Source: Solirhodobacter olei
GTDB taxonomy: Bacteria > Pseudomonadota > Alphaproteobacteria > Rhodobacterales > Rhodobacteraceae
DNA length: 64,000 bases
Assembly: GCF_004010155.1 (NCBI RefSeq)
Contig: NZ_RRYH01000010.1
Location: 62,001 to 126,000 of the forward strand
Direction of reading: 5' to 3'
A program made the translations under genes and the position numbers. The notes under the pieces are model-generated. The model saw only the letters and a list, made by a program, of their open reading frames with translations. It had not been told where the DNA came from and ran no database searches. Each line of letters starts with the position of its first letter. Within the stretch, counting starts at the first letter, position 1. This document shows positions 42,486 to 50,738 of this stretch, one piece after another.

Positions 42486-42938
42486 ATGACCGATATTGAC
42501 GCCACCAACGCCCGGATCTTGCGCGAGCTTTCGCGCAATGGCCGCCTGCCCAACCAGGACCTCGCCGAGCGCGTCGGCCTCTCCCCCTCCGCCTGCCTCC
42601 GCCGGGTGCAGGAGCTGGAACGGCGCGGCATCATCAAGGGCTACCGCGCGGTGATCGACCCGGGCGCGCTCGGCGGCGGCTTCACCGCCTATGTCGCGGT
42701 GGGCCTGTCCGAGCACACCAAGGCGGCGCAGAAGGCGTTCGAGCGGGCGATGGCCCTCTCCCCCCATGTCCGGGAATGCCACAACATCACTGGCACGATC
42801 GAATACCTGCTGCGCGTGGAGGTGCCCGACATCGCCGCCTACAAGCATTTCCATGCCGAGACGCTGGGCACCCTTCCGCAGGTCACCTCGATCACCACCT
42901 ATGTCGTGATGGATTCGCCCAAGGACGAGCGCGCCTGA
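42486..42938 (+). CDS. Lrp/AsnC family transcriptional regulator
   Basis: A 150-residue feast/famine regulator. The N-terminal AsnC-type HTH (about 1-60; DATNARILRELSRNGRLPNQDLAERVGLSPSACLRRV split over two helices) is followed by the RAM effector domain (about 65-145; AYVAVGL, VRECHNITGTIEYLLRVEVPDIAAYKHF). It binds amino acids as an octamer. Divergent from a LysE exporter with a palindrome just before its own start, so it is probably autoregulated and controls export. Its stop is 4 bp from the end of the convergent nucleotidyltransferase gene. Confidence 0.94.
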   Translation: MTDIDATNARILRELSRNGRLPNQDLAERVGLSPSACLRRVQELERRGIIKGYRAVIDPGALGGGFTAYVAVGLSEHTKAAQKAFERAMALSPHVRECHNITGTIEYLLRVEVPDIAAYKHFHAETLGTLPQVTSITTYVVMDSPKDERA

Positions 42939-42942
42939 CCGG

Positions 42943-43551
42943 TCACGCCCATTCCACCGTCAGCTCCGGCCAAAGCGCGTGGCACCGCCGCGCCTTGGCG
43001 TCATGGCTCGGCCCGTTCGGCAGCAGCCGGTTGGGGCGCAGGTACATCGCGAAGATATCGCGCAGGCCATAGGGCGCGGCGATCTCCACCCGCCCGTCCG
43101 CGTCCAGCCGCGCCGCCACCGCATGGGTGGTGGAGGCATAGCGCTCCGGCGCCTGAAGCGAAGAGGCGAGCGGCGGCACCTTGAAGCCGAACCGATCCTC
43201 GAACCACAGATGCACCCGGGCCTGGTTGCGCAGCTCCAGCTCCAGCCCAAGGTCCGCGCCAAGCGCCGCCGCGCGGCGGATCACCCGGTCCTCCGCCTCC
43301 CAGCTCAGGTCCGCGTCGTCGAAATAGATCAGGTCGTAATCCTTCACCCCATGGCCCGGCGGCCGCCCGGTGATCGCGTTCCAGACATTCTGGTAGATCG
43401 CCCCGGAGACGAGCCAGCCGTCCGGCAGCTCCAGGTCCCGCAGAAGCCGCAGCACCGGCATCAGCTGCGGATGCCCCTCGATGAATCCGGCGAGCGCCGC
43501 CGCCTGCCGGGAAAGCGGCGCATTGGCCAGCGCTCTGAGATCCTCTGCCAT
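42943..43551 (-). CDS. Nucleotidyltransferase family protein (NTP_transf_6 / DUF925 type)
   Basis: A 202-residue protein of the PF06042-like nucleotidyltransferase group. VSGAIYQNVWNAITGRPPGHGVKDYDLIYFDDADLSWEAED carries the G-x-x-x-N and DxD (DYDLIYFD) metal site. ARVHLWFEDRFG and ASTTHAVAARLDADGRVEIAAPYGL are family blocks. No characterised substrate exists for this group. Start ATG at 43551 gives the MAEDLRALA opening; the longer upstream frame overlaps the divergent LysE gene. It is convergent with lrp. Confidence 0.85.
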   Translation of the reverse strand: MAEDLRALANAPLSRQAAALAGFIEGHPQLMPVLRLLRDLELPDGWLVSGAIYQNVWNAITGRPPGHGVKDYDLIYFDDADLSWEAEDRVIRRAAALGADLGLELELRNQARVHLWFEDRFGFKVPPLASSLQAPERYASTTHAVAARLDADGRVEIAAPYGLRDIFAMYLRPNRLLPNGPSHDAKARRCHALWPELTVEWA

Positions 43552-43666
43552 CGCCCCTCCCCCTTGCGCAGGACCAGAGCCTATCCGCCCCGGGCGCCGG
43601 CGTGAATCCCCGCCTTGACTTGCGCGCGCCCCGACCCCAGCCTGCGTCGTCCTCCGGGAGATCGCC

Positions 43667-44278
43667 ATGACCCTCGCCTCGCTTCTCATCTTCGCCTCGA
43701 CGCTGGCCGTGGTGGCCGCCGCCCCCGGCCCCTCCATCGCCGCCCTCGTCGCCCGCACCGTCTCGCGCGGCCCGCGCGAGGTGCTGCCCTTCGTCGCGGC
43801 GATGTGGGTGGGAGAGGCGATCTGGATCTCCTGCACCGTCTGGGGGCTGACCGCGCTGGCCCATCACTTCCAGACCGCCTTCCTGGTGCTCAAGTGGGCC
43901 GGGGCGGCCTATCTCCTCGTCCTCGCCTGGAAGATGTGGCACGCGCCGACCGAACTGGGGACCGAGGCGCTGCCCGAGCGCGCGCGGCCGCTGCGCATGT
44001 TCGCCGCCGGCCTCGCGGTGACGCTGGGCAACCCCAAGATCATGGTCTTCTACCTCGCCCTCGTGCCGACGCTGATCGACCTGTCGCATGTCGGACTCGG
44101 CGGCTGGGCGGCGCTGACGACGACGGCGGTCTCGGTGCTGGTGGCGGTCGACCTCAGCTGGCTGGCGCTGGCGACCCGGGCCCGACGCCTGCTGAGGAAC
44201 CCGCGCGCGCTCAAGGTGGCGAACCGGATGAGCGCCGGGATCATGGCCGGCGCCGCCGGGCTGATCGCCGCGCGCTGA
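43667..44278 (+). CDS. LysE/RhtB family amino-acid exporter (3 of 3)
   Basis: A 203-residue membrane protein with about six helices. VVAAAPGPSIAALVARTVSRGPRE is the first family loop (APGPS instead of the usual TPGPN/D), and LAVTLGNPKIMVFYLALVPT the second. It stands alone, 115 bp from the nucleotidyltransferase start in a divergent arrangement, and is followed by a hairpin that belongs to the opposite-strand lipoprotein gene. The three LysE proteins in this window differ clearly in sequence, so they are old paralogues and not a recent duplication. Substrate unknown. Confidence 0.9.
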   Translation: MTLASLLIFASTLAVVAAAPGPSIAALVARTVSRGPREVLPFVAAMWVGEAIWISCTVWGLTALAHHFQTAFLVLKWAGAAYLLVLAWKMWHAPTELGTEALPERARPLRMFAAGLAVTLGNPKIMVFYLALVPTLIDLSHVGLGGWAALTTTAVSVLVAVDLSWLALATRARRLLRNPRALKVANRMSAGIMAGAAGLIAAR

Positions 44279-44298
44279 GGGCGCTGCCCCCGAAGTGC

Positions 44299-44322
44299 AA
44301 AAGGCCCCGCCGGAGCGGGGCC
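44299..44322 (-). terminator. Rho-independent terminator of the glycine-zipper lipoprotein gene
   Basis: On the minus strand: GGCCCCGC-TCCG-GCGGGGCC then TTTTGC. A perfect 8-bp stem with a T-run, 54 bp after the lipoprotein stop. It may also stop the convergent lysE transcript. Confidence 0.85.
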
Positions 44323-44376
44323 TCGAAAGCAGGGCCGGGGCGGCGCGGGTCAAGGGGCCGCGCCGCCCCGCCGGCC

Positions 44377-44823
44377 TTACATCGGCTCGAGGTGGGCCCC
44401 GTTCGAATCTTGCACCAGGCGCACGTGCTGGCCGACATAGAGGTTGTTGGAATTCTGGATCACGGCGACCGAGCCGCCACCGTCCAGCCGCACCGTCCAC
44501 TGCCGCGACAGCTGCGGGCGGGCCATGTTGTTGGCCATCTGCTGACCCAGCAGGGCGCCGCCGATGGCACCCGCGCCGGTCATCAGCGCATTGCCCGAGC
44601 CCTTGCCGAACTGATTCCCGATCACGGCGCCAGCAAGGCCGCCCGCGATCGCGCCGCCGGCGGTGCTGTTCGCCCCGGCCACCTGGACCGTGCGCACGCC
44701 GACAATCACACCCGTTTCCGCCTGCTGCACGGCGGGCGTGCTGGAATAGCTCGGCCCCGCCATGTTGTCGCAGCCTGCCAGCCCGATCAGGCAAAGCGGC
44801 GCGATGAGCAAGAGTTTCTTCAT
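44377..44823 (-). CDS. Outer-membrane-type lipoprotein with glycine-zipper 2TM domain (SlyB/PcP-like)
   Basis: A 148-residue lipoprotein. The signal peptide KKLLLIAPLCLIGLAGC ends in lipobox LAGC, with the lipidated Cys at 18. After a polar linker the glycine-zipper pair AGGAIAGGLAGAVIGNQFGKG and ALMTGAGAIGGALLGQQMAN follows, then a C-terminal WTVRLDGGGSVAVIQNSN ... GQHVRLVQDS beta domain. This is the 17-kDa surface antigen/SlyB layout, linked to envelope integrity. Start at ATG 44823; the longer frame has no signal. A T-rich terminator follows. Confidence 0.9.
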   Translation of the reverse strand: MKKLLLIAPLCLIGLAGCDNMAGPSYSSTPAVQQAETGVIVGVRTVQVAGANSTAGGAIAGGLAGAVIGNQFGKGSGNALMTGAGAIGGALLGQQMANNMARPQLSRQWTVRLDGGGSVAVIQNSNNLYVGQHVRLVQDSNGAHLEPM

Positions 44824-44963
44824 AGATCGTACTCCTCTGACGTGCCGAAGGGCACCGATTGCGCGAATCTTGACGTTACCTGCGCAGAATGCAAATCGCG
44901 GCGTAGCGATCGGCAATCTCCTGCCATTGAGCATACTTGAGTCGGCGTGATCGCGTCACCGTC

Positions 44964-45854
44964 TTAGGGCCATTTCGCCACCGGCGGCAGGCTCATCAGC
45001 ACCGCATTCGCGTCATGCCCCGTCGCAAGCCCGAATTTCGTGCCCCGATCGTAGACGAGGTTGTATTCGGCATAAAGCCCGCGGTGGATCAGCTGCGCCT
45101 CGCGGTCGGCCTCGTCCCAGGCCATGTCCCGCCGCCGCTTCGTCACGCCAAGGAAGGCCGGCAGGAACGCGCGGCCCACATCCTGGGTGAAGGCGAAATC
45201 CGCCTCCCAGTCGCCGGTATTGAGGTCGTCGTAAAAGATCCCGCCCACACCCCGCGCCCGGCCACGGTGGGGGACGAAGAAATACTCGTCCGCCCAGGCC
45301 TTGAAGCGGGGGTAGTACTCGGCCGAATGCATCTCGCAATGGTCCCGCAGCACACGGTGGAAGAAGGCGGTGTCATCGGCATATTCGATGCAGGGGTTCA
45401 GGTCAGACCCGCCGCCGAACCACCAGGCAGACGGCGTCCAGAACATCCGCGTGTTCATGTGGACCGCCGGCGTATGCGGGTTCTGCATATGCGCGACCAG
45501 GCTGATGCCAGAGGCCCAGAACCGCGGATCCTCCGCCATCCCCGGCACGCCCCGCGCCGCCATCGCCGTCTGCGCCGCCGCGCCCAGCCGGCCATGCACG
45601 GTGGAGACGTTGACGCCGATCTTCTCGAACACCCGCCCGCCGCGCATCACGCTCATCAGCCCGCCCCCGGCATCCGATCCGTCGTCAGAGGCGCGGCGGG
45701 TTTCGGTCACCTCGAACCGGCCCGCGGGCAGGCCGGCGAAGGGCCCGCTGGCCTGGCTCTCCTCCAGCCCCTCGAAGGCGGCCACGATCTCGTCCCTGAG
45801 CGCCCGGAACCAGTCCGAGGCCCGCGCCTTCCGCTCGTCGAATTCCTCCGCCAT
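44964..45854 (-). CDS. hemF: Oxygen-dependent coproporphyrinogen III oxidase
   Basis: Aerobic oxidative decarboxylation of coproporphyrinogen III to protoporphyrinogen IX. It has 296 residues (E. coli 299). Conserved blocks: GGRVFEKIGVNVSTVHG, PAVHMNTRMFWT, WWFGGGSDLNPCI, RGVGGIFYDDLN and LYAEYNLVYDRGTKFGL. The start at ATG 45854 is preceded by GAAGGGG at good spacing; two further in-frame ATGs upstream are less likely. It lies between two lipoprotein genes and is divergent from the second. The oxygen-independent counterpart hemN is not in the window. Confidence 0.97.
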   Translation of the reverse strand: MAEEFDERKARASDWFRALRDEIVAAFEGLEESQASGPFAGLPAGRFEVTETRRASDDGSDAGGGLMSVMRGGRVFEKIGVNVSTVHGRLGAAAQTAMAARGVPGMAEDPRFWASGISLVAHMQNPHTPAVHMNTRMFWTPSAWWFGGGSDLNPCIEYADDTAFFHRVLRDHCEMHSAEYYPRFKAWADEYFFVPHRGRARGVGGIFYDDLNTGDWEADFAFTQDVGRAFLPAFLGVTKRRRDMAWDEADREAQLIHRGLYAEYNLVYDRGTKFGLATGHDANAVLMSLPPVAKWP

Positions 45855-45975
45855 TCCGGCCCCTTCGCTTTCGTCCGGCGGCATCCTCCCGCCGCCGGCG
45901 ACAGGCCGCAAGGCCCGAATTCACTTGGCGGCCGCCCCGCGCCGGGCGAGAATGCAGGCATATCCGGAGGATCCC

Positions 45976-46389
45976 ATGCGCCGCCTCGCTCTGCTGCTGC
46001 CCGTTCTCGCGCTTGCCGCCTGCGCCACCCCGCGCGAGCGCTGCATCGCCGACGCCACCCACGACCTGACCGTGGTCAACCAACTGATCGCGCAGCTTGA
46101 GGGCGACCTCGACCGCGGCTACGCGCTGAAGGAACACCAGACCATCGTGCCGCTGTGGCGGCCCTGCTTCCCGCCGCCGCGCCGCGGTTTCCACGGCCGC
46201 GACGGCTGGCACGACGAACCCGGCCCGACCATGTGCTGGCAGGACACGGTGCAGACCACCACCCATCCCGTCGCCATCGACCTCGCGCAGACCAAAAGGA
46301 CCCTCGCGGGCCTCAAGGCAAAACGGGCAGAGCTGAACCGCAGGGCCGGCCCGGCCATCGCCGCCTGCCAGGCCACCTATCCGGAGTAA
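45976..46389 (+). CDS. Small predicted lipoprotein of unknown function
   Basis: A 137-residue protein starting MRRLALLLPVLALAAC, a lipoprotein signal with lipobox LAAC (Cys16). The mature part has a helix (HDLTVVNQLIAQLEGDLDRGYALK), a Pro/Trp-rich middle (WRPCFPPPRRGFHGRDGW) with two cysteines, and a C-terminal coiled-coil-like helix (LAQTKRTLAGLKAKRAELNRRA). I recognise no named family. It is divergent from hemF (121 bp) and convergent with the RsmC-like gene. Start ATG 45976 has GGAGG just upstream. Confidence 0.8.
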   Translation: MRRLALLLPVLALAACATPRERCIADATHDLTVVNQLIAQLEGDLDRGYALKEHQTIVPLWRPCFPPPRRGFHGRDGWHDEPGPTMCWQDTVQTTTHPVAIDLAQTKRTLAGLKAKRAELNRRAGPAIAACQATYPE

Positions 46390-46404
46390 TCGGGGCCGGA
46401 ACGG

Positions 46405-47391
46405 TCAGCGCTTCTGGGGACGCGCCGCGCGCAGCACCCGGAAGCGGGTGTCGCCGGCGACCTCCTCGACCTCGCGGAACGCCTCGCGCAGCGCCGCTTC
46501 GTAGGGCAGGTGCCGGTTCGCCACCATCCACAGCGTGCCCGAGGGCGTCAGCGCATGCGCCGCCGCGCGGATGAAGGCCAGGCCCAGCGCCGGATCGGCC
46601 GACCGCCCGTTGTGGAAGGGCGGGTTCATCACCACCGCGTCGAACGGCCCCGGCCGCCCCTGCGTCGCATCGGCCCAGGTGAAGCGCGCCCGGGGATCGG
46701 TGACATTGGCCCGGGCGCAGTCCAGCGCGTCGGCCTCCGCCTCGATCAGCTCGAGGCTCTCGACGCCCTCGCGCGCCAGCACCGCCCGGGCCAGGTATCC
46801 CCAGCCCGCGCCAAGATCGCCCACCCGGCGCGGCAGCTTCGCGGGCAAGGCGGCGGCCAGCATGGCGGAGGCCGGATCGACCCCGTCGGCCGAGAAGACG
46901 CCCGGCAGCGTCCGGAACCCTTCGGGCAATTCCAGCGGCGCGGCGGCCCAGTCGGAAAAAGCCTCGGGCCCCGGCGCGGCGACGACGGCCAGCTTGCCAT
47001 GGGCCTTGGCCTCTGCCTCTCCCACCTCGGCCCGGCCGCGCAGCTCGCGCAGCATGGCGTCGACTCCGTCGGTCTTCTGCCCGTCGACGATCAGCGGGGC
47101 GCCCTTCGGCAGATGCGCGGCCGCCGCCGCGATCAGCGCCCGCGCCTCGGCCCGCGCGCGGGGCAGGCAGACCAGCGCCGCGGCATAGCTGCCCTCCGGC
47201 GCCACCGCCACGGCATAGCCGCGCACGGCGAAGCTGTCGTAATCGGGCTTGAAGCCGGTGATCACCCGGACCCGCTCGCGCCCGAGGGCGGAAAGGTCAT
47301 CGGACGCCTGCGGCCGGAACACGGCCACGGGTCCCTCGGGCAGGGTAAGCGCGCCGGTGGAAAGCGCATGGGAAAGACGGGCGGAACGCAT
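46405..47391 (-). CDS. RsmC/RlmG-like class I SAM-dependent rRNA (guanine-N2) methyltransferase
   Basis: A 328-residue protein with a degenerate N-terminal methyltransferase-like half (about 1-160) and a functional C-terminal half. RVGDLGAGWGYLARAVL is SAM motif I, FDAVVMNPPFHNGRSADPALG holds the NPPF catalytic motif and H-N-G-R extension of the RsmC/RlmG group, and TLWMVANRHLPYE follows. It should methylate G1207 of 16S rRNA or G1835 of 23S rRNA; which one is not clear. It stands between a convergent lipoprotein gene and clpS on the same strand. Confidence 0.88.
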   Translation of the reverse strand: MRSARLSHALSTGALTLPEGPVAVFRPQASDDLSALGRERVRVITGFKPDYDSFAVRGYAVAVAPEGSYAAALVCLPRARAEARALIAAAAAHLPKGAPLIVDGQKTDGVDAMLRELRGRAEVGEAEAKAHGKLAVVAAPGPEAFSDWAAAPLELPEGFRTLPGVFSADGVDPASAMLAAALPAKLPRRVGDLGAGWGYLARAVLAREGVESLELIEAEADALDCARANVTDPRARFTWADATQGRPGPFDAVVMNPPFHNGRSADPALGLAFIRAAAHALTPSGTLWMVANRHLPYEAALREAFREVEEVAGDTRFRVLRAARPQKR

Positions 47392-47472
47392 GAGCGCCTG
47401 CTACCCCGCCCGTGGCGCTGCCGCAAGCGGCATGGGCGGCGGGCGGGCCTGCGGGCCCGATTCCCTATCCCC

Positions 47473-47814
47473 CTATTCCTTCTCCATCGTGCATTGCAGC
47501 GGATGCTGGTGCCGGCGGGCGAAATCCATCACCTGCGCCACCTTCGTCTCCGCCACCTCGAAGGAGAAGACACCGACCACGGCGAGTCCCTTCTTGTGGA
47601 CCGTCAGCATGATCTCGAACGCCTGGGCGTGGGAAAGCCCGAAGAACCGCTCCAGCACATGCACGACGAATTCCATCGGCGTGTAATCGTCGTTCAGAAG
47701 CAGCACCTTGTAGAGCGGCGGCCGCTGTGTCTTCGCCCGCGTCTTGGTCAGGACGGAAGCGTCGTCGTCGCTGCCGTCCTTGCGGGTGGACATCATGAGG
47801 TGGGATGAACTCAT
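47473..47814 (-). CDS. clpS: ATP-dependent Clp protease adaptor protein
   Basis: A 113-residue adaptor that delivers N-degron substrates to ClpAP. The core [58 protein letters not shown] contains the DDYTPMEFV substrate-binding pocket and the HxKG segment contacting ClpA. The N-terminal about 30 residues are flexible, as required for ClpA engagement. clpA itself is not next to it. A good -10 element lies 51-56 bp upstream. Other ATGs at residues 7 and 8 are possible starts. Confidence 0.97.
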   Translation of the reverse strand: MSSSHLMMSTRKDGSDDDASVLTKTRAKTQRPPLYKVLLLNDDYTPMEFVVHVLERFFGLSHAQAFEIMLTVHKKGLAVVGVFSFEVAETKVAQVMDFARRHQHPLQCTMEKE

Positions 47815-47864
47815 CCTTGCTCCGGGCTCTTGCTCTTGCGGCTCTGACTTTGGGCTGGTGCCAT

Positions 47865-47870
47865 ATTATA
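47865..47870 (-). promoter_or_regulatory. Candidate -10 element of the clpS promoter
   Basis: A perfect TATAAT on the minus strand (+ strand ATTATA), 51 bp upstream of the clpS ATG in an otherwise GC-rich gap. The -35 region at 16-18 bp spacing (CTTTTC) is weak, so an activator or extended contacts may be needed. The rest of the 218-bp gap shows only GC-rich sequence. Confidence 0.45.
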
Positions 47871-48032
47871 ACCCCGACGGGTCGGCAGAAAAGGCCCGGA
47901 TAGGATGAATTGCATCGAGAGTGCAGGAAATGATGCCGCGCATCGGGGCAGACGGCGGACCGGGCCGGGGTGGCGGACGGCCTCCGGCGGGGGTATGCGG
48001 GCCAGGATGACACTGCGCGAGGGGAGGCGGCG

Positions 48033-48734
48033 ATGGGCGGTCTGACGGCAATCGGCTTCGATGCGGATGACACGCTCTGGCAGAACGAGCGGTTCTTCCG
48101 GCTGACTCACGACCGTTTCGCGGCGCTCCTGGCGGATTACGCGGCACCCGACCACCTGATGGCGCGGCTGACCGCGGCGGAGCGGCGCAACCTCGGGCAC
48201 TACGGATTCGGCATCAAGGGCTTCACGCTCTCGATGATCGAGACCGCGATCGAGGTGACCGAGGCGCGCGTGCCCGCCGCCGTGATTGCGGACCTGGTCG
48301 CCGCCGGCCGCGAGATGCTGGAGCACCCGATCGAGCTTCTCCCCGGCGCGCGCGAGACCGTCGAGGCGCTCTCTGGCCGCTACCGCGTGCTGCTGATCAC
48401 CAAGGGCGACCTGCTCGACCAGGAAAGGAAGCTCGCCCAATCCGGCCTCGGCGATCTCTTCGACGGGGTGGAGATCGTCAGCCACAAGACGGCGGAGAGC
48501 TATGCCGAGATCTTCGCCCGCCACGGCGAGGGCGCGGACCGCGCGATGATGGTGGGCAACTCGCTCCGCTCCGACGTGGTGCCGATGCTGGAAGCCGGCG
48601 GCTGGGGCGTCCACGTGCCCCACGAGCTGACCTGGGAATTCGAGGCGGCAGAAGAGCCCACCGACGCCCCGCGCTACCTGCGGCTCGCCCGCCTGGCAGA
48701 GCTTCCCGACGCGCTCGACCGCCTCGCGGGGTAG
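48033..48734 (+). CDS. HAD-superfamily hydrolase (phosphatase-like)
   Basis: A 233-residue haloacid-dehalogenase-fold enzyme. Motif I is AIGFDADDTLW (nucleophile Asp and acid Asp in DADDT, slightly variant from DxDxT), motif II LLITKGD, motif III Lys in VSHKTAESY, and motif IV MMVGNSLRSDVVPMLEAG. An alpha-helical cap lies between motifs I and II, so it is a C1-type HAD. The substrate is unknown; relatives dephosphorylate sugars, nucleotides or glycolate. Start ATG 48033 follows GAGGGGAGGCGG. It is divergent from clpS. Confidence 0.88.
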   Translation: MGGLTAIGFDADDTLWQNERFFRLTHDRFAALLADYAAPDHLMARLTAAERRNLGHYGFGIKGFTLSMIETAIEVTEARVPAAVIADLVAAGREMLEHPIELLPGARETVEALSGRYRVLLITKGDLLDQERKLAQSGLGDLFDGVEIVSHKTAESYAEIFARHGEGADRAMMVGNSLRSDVVPMLEAGGWGVHVPHELTWEFEAAEEPTDAPRYLRLARLAELPDALDRLAG

Positions 48735-48922
48735 CGCCCGCCATATTCCCGACACCGCGCGTTCCTGTTTTGATCCCTTCCGGCTCATCAAGACGTGAAT
48801 TTCCCACCGAATCGCTTTGAAATGACGGGTTTTCGGCGAGTCGGCGCTCTGCTATTCTGTCGCGAAGCAGCAAGGCCCCGCGCAAGACGGGGCGTAGAAG
48901 GCAGGAAAAAGGGGCCAGGATC

Positions 48923-50653
48923 GTGCGGGCACGTCCGGCGCAGTGCGTCCGATCAACCTTCCAGGTGAATCTTCTCGTGGCGTGGGCCCTGGTGCTCGCG
49001 CTGATGGTGCCCGTCCGGGCGATGGCCGCGCCCTACGCGGCCATGGTCATGGACGCGCGCGACGGCAAGATCCTCTACCAGGACAATGCCGACACCCGGC
49101 TTCACCCGGCCTCGCTGACGAAGATGATGACCCTCTACATCACCTTCGACGCGATCCGCCGCGGCGAGATCTCGCTCGACACCCCGGTCACCATCACCCG
49201 CCATGCCGCCGACCAGGAGCCGGTGCGCCTCGGCCTGCACCCGGGCCAGAAGCTCGCCCTGCGCTACCTGATCCGCGCCGCCGCGGTGAAATCCGCCAAC
49301 GACGCCGCCGCCGCCATCGGTGACGCACTCTCCGGCAGCGGCGAGGCCTTCGGCAAGCGCATGACCGCGACGGCCAAGGCGCTCGGGATGATGAATTCGA
49401 CCTTCAAGAACGCCAACGGGCTGACCATGCGCGGCCACCTGACGACCGCGCATGACATGGCGATCCTCGCGCGGCACCTGATCTACGATTTCCCCGAGTA
49501 TTATAACATCTTCGGCCGGCAGAAGACCTTCGCCGGCGTGGCCGAGGTCTACAGCTCCAACCGCGCCTTCCTGCGCTCCTACCCGGGCGCCGACGGGCTG
49601 AAGACCGGCTTCACCTGGGCCTCGGGCTTCAACCTCGTGGCCTCGGCCGTGCATGGCAATGTCCGCCTGATCGGCGTGATCTTCGGCGAGCCCTCCGTCG
49701 CCGCCCGCAACAAGAAGATGACCGAGCTTCTGAACATGGGCTTCAAGCGCGCGCCGCAGAACGTGGCGCTGCGCCCGCCGGTGAAGCCCGACCTCAGCCA
49801 CATCCCCTATGGCTGGCCGGGCCAGGATTCGGTGCTGGTGGCAAGCTCGCCCCGGCCCGCCCCGCGCCCGGATACGGCCAGCGCCGCTGCCGTGGCCGTC
49901 GCCGCCGCCGCGGCCTCCACCGCCCAGCCGCCCGCCGCCGCCTCTGGCGCGGCCCCGGTCGCCGCCGCCATCGCCACGGCCGAAGCCTCGGCCGCCCCCA
50001 CTTCGCCGATGGCGCCCGCCACCGTCGCCGTGACCCCGGAACCGCGGCCCGCCAGCCTCCAGCAGCCCGCCGCAGATCCGACCCAGGTCGCCTCCGCCGA
50101 TCCTGAGAAGCCCAGCCTCACCCCCGCGCCGCGCCCGCATTACGCCACCATGGCCGAGGCCGTGGCCGACAATGACGGCGAGCCGGTCAACGCCTCGGAG
50201 GTGACGATTACCGGGGCCAGCGGCAGTGCCCAGACCCAGGCCTCCGTCAGCAACGCCACGATCCAGAGCGTCGAGCCCACCTCCTCCGCCAGCGCGGTCC
50301 CGCCACGCGCCGCGCCCAAGGCCCGGCCCGAGATCGTCTTCGCCTCCGTCGCACCGGCCCCGAAGGCCGCCGAGCCGGCCGCCGCGCCGGAAGTCGTCAG
50401 CCGTCTCTCCACCTCCGGCGGGCGCGACTGGGCGATCACGCTTGGTCATTTCGGCAGCCGCGCGGCGGCCGAGAAGGTGCTGCTGCGCACCGCGCTGGCA
50501 GAGCCGGTCGTCCTCGACCAGGCGCTGCGCAAGGTGGTGGACCGCTCCTCGGGCTACGAGGCGAATTTCGTCGGCCTCACCCATCGCCAGGCCGATCTCG
50601 CCTGCGCCCGGCTTCAGGCCCGCGCGATCCAGTGCTTCTCGCTCTCGCCCTGA
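48923..50653 (+). CDS. D-alanyl-D-alanine carboxypeptidase (PBP5/6 class) with C-terminal SPOR domain
   Basis: A 576-residue periplasmic peptidoglycan enzyme trimming the terminal D-Ala. A signal peptide (LLVAWALVLALMVPVRAMA) precedes the peptidase S11 domain. SxxK is SLTK with nucleophile Ser64 and Lys67, SxN is Ser124-Ala-Asn126, KTG is Lys227-Thr-Gly229. After about residue 300 comes a 200-residue Ala/Pro-rich linker, then a C-terminal SPOR domain (about 498-576, DWAITLGHFGSRAAAEKVLL) that binds denuded septal glycan. PBP5 usually has a beta domain and membrane helix instead. It starts at a GTG (48923) and is monocistronic. Probably active at division sites. Confidence 0.92.
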   Translation: MRARPAQCVRSTFQVNLLVAWALVLALMVPVRAMAAPYAAMVMDARDGKILYQDNADTRLHPASLTKMMTLYITFDAIRRGEISLDTPVTITRHAADQEPVRLGLHPGQKLALRYLIRAAAVKSANDAAAAIGDALSGSGEAFGKRMTATAKALGMMNSTFKNANGLTMRGHLTTAHDMAILARHLIYDFPEYYNIFGRQKTFAGVAEVYSSNRAFLRSYPGADGLKTGFTWASGFNLVASAVHGNVRLIGVIFGEPSVAARNKKMTELLNMGFKRAPQNVALRPPVKPDLSHIPYGWPGQDSVLVASSPRPAPRPDTASAAAVAVAAAAASTAQPPAAASGAAPVAAAIATAEASAAPTSPMAPATVAVTPEPRPASLQQPAADPTQVASADPEKPSLTPAPRPHYATMAEAVADNDGEPVNASEVTITGASGSAQTQASVSNATIQSVEPTSSASAVPPRAAPKARPEIVFASVAPAPKAAEPAAAPEVVSRLSTSGGRDWAITLGHFGSRAAAEKVLLRTALAEPVVLDQALRKVVDRSSGYEANFVGLTHRQADLACARLQARAIQCFSLSP

Positions 50654-50738
50654 TCTGATCTCGCTGCGCTGATCTTCCCGCGCTGATCGGGTCTTGCGCC
50701 CCTGCCCCTGCCACGGCAGGAAGGCGGCGGAGGTGCCG

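Noticed and set aside
41219-42499. A 426-codon plus-strand frame opposite hemC and lysE
   Set aside because: His/Arg/Gln-rich shadow spanning two real antisense genes and the divergent promoter.
44855-44900. CTTGAC on the plus strand as a promoter -35
   Set aside because: No plus-strand gene starts within a useful distance and no -10 follows at the right spacing; the flanking genes are on the minus strand.
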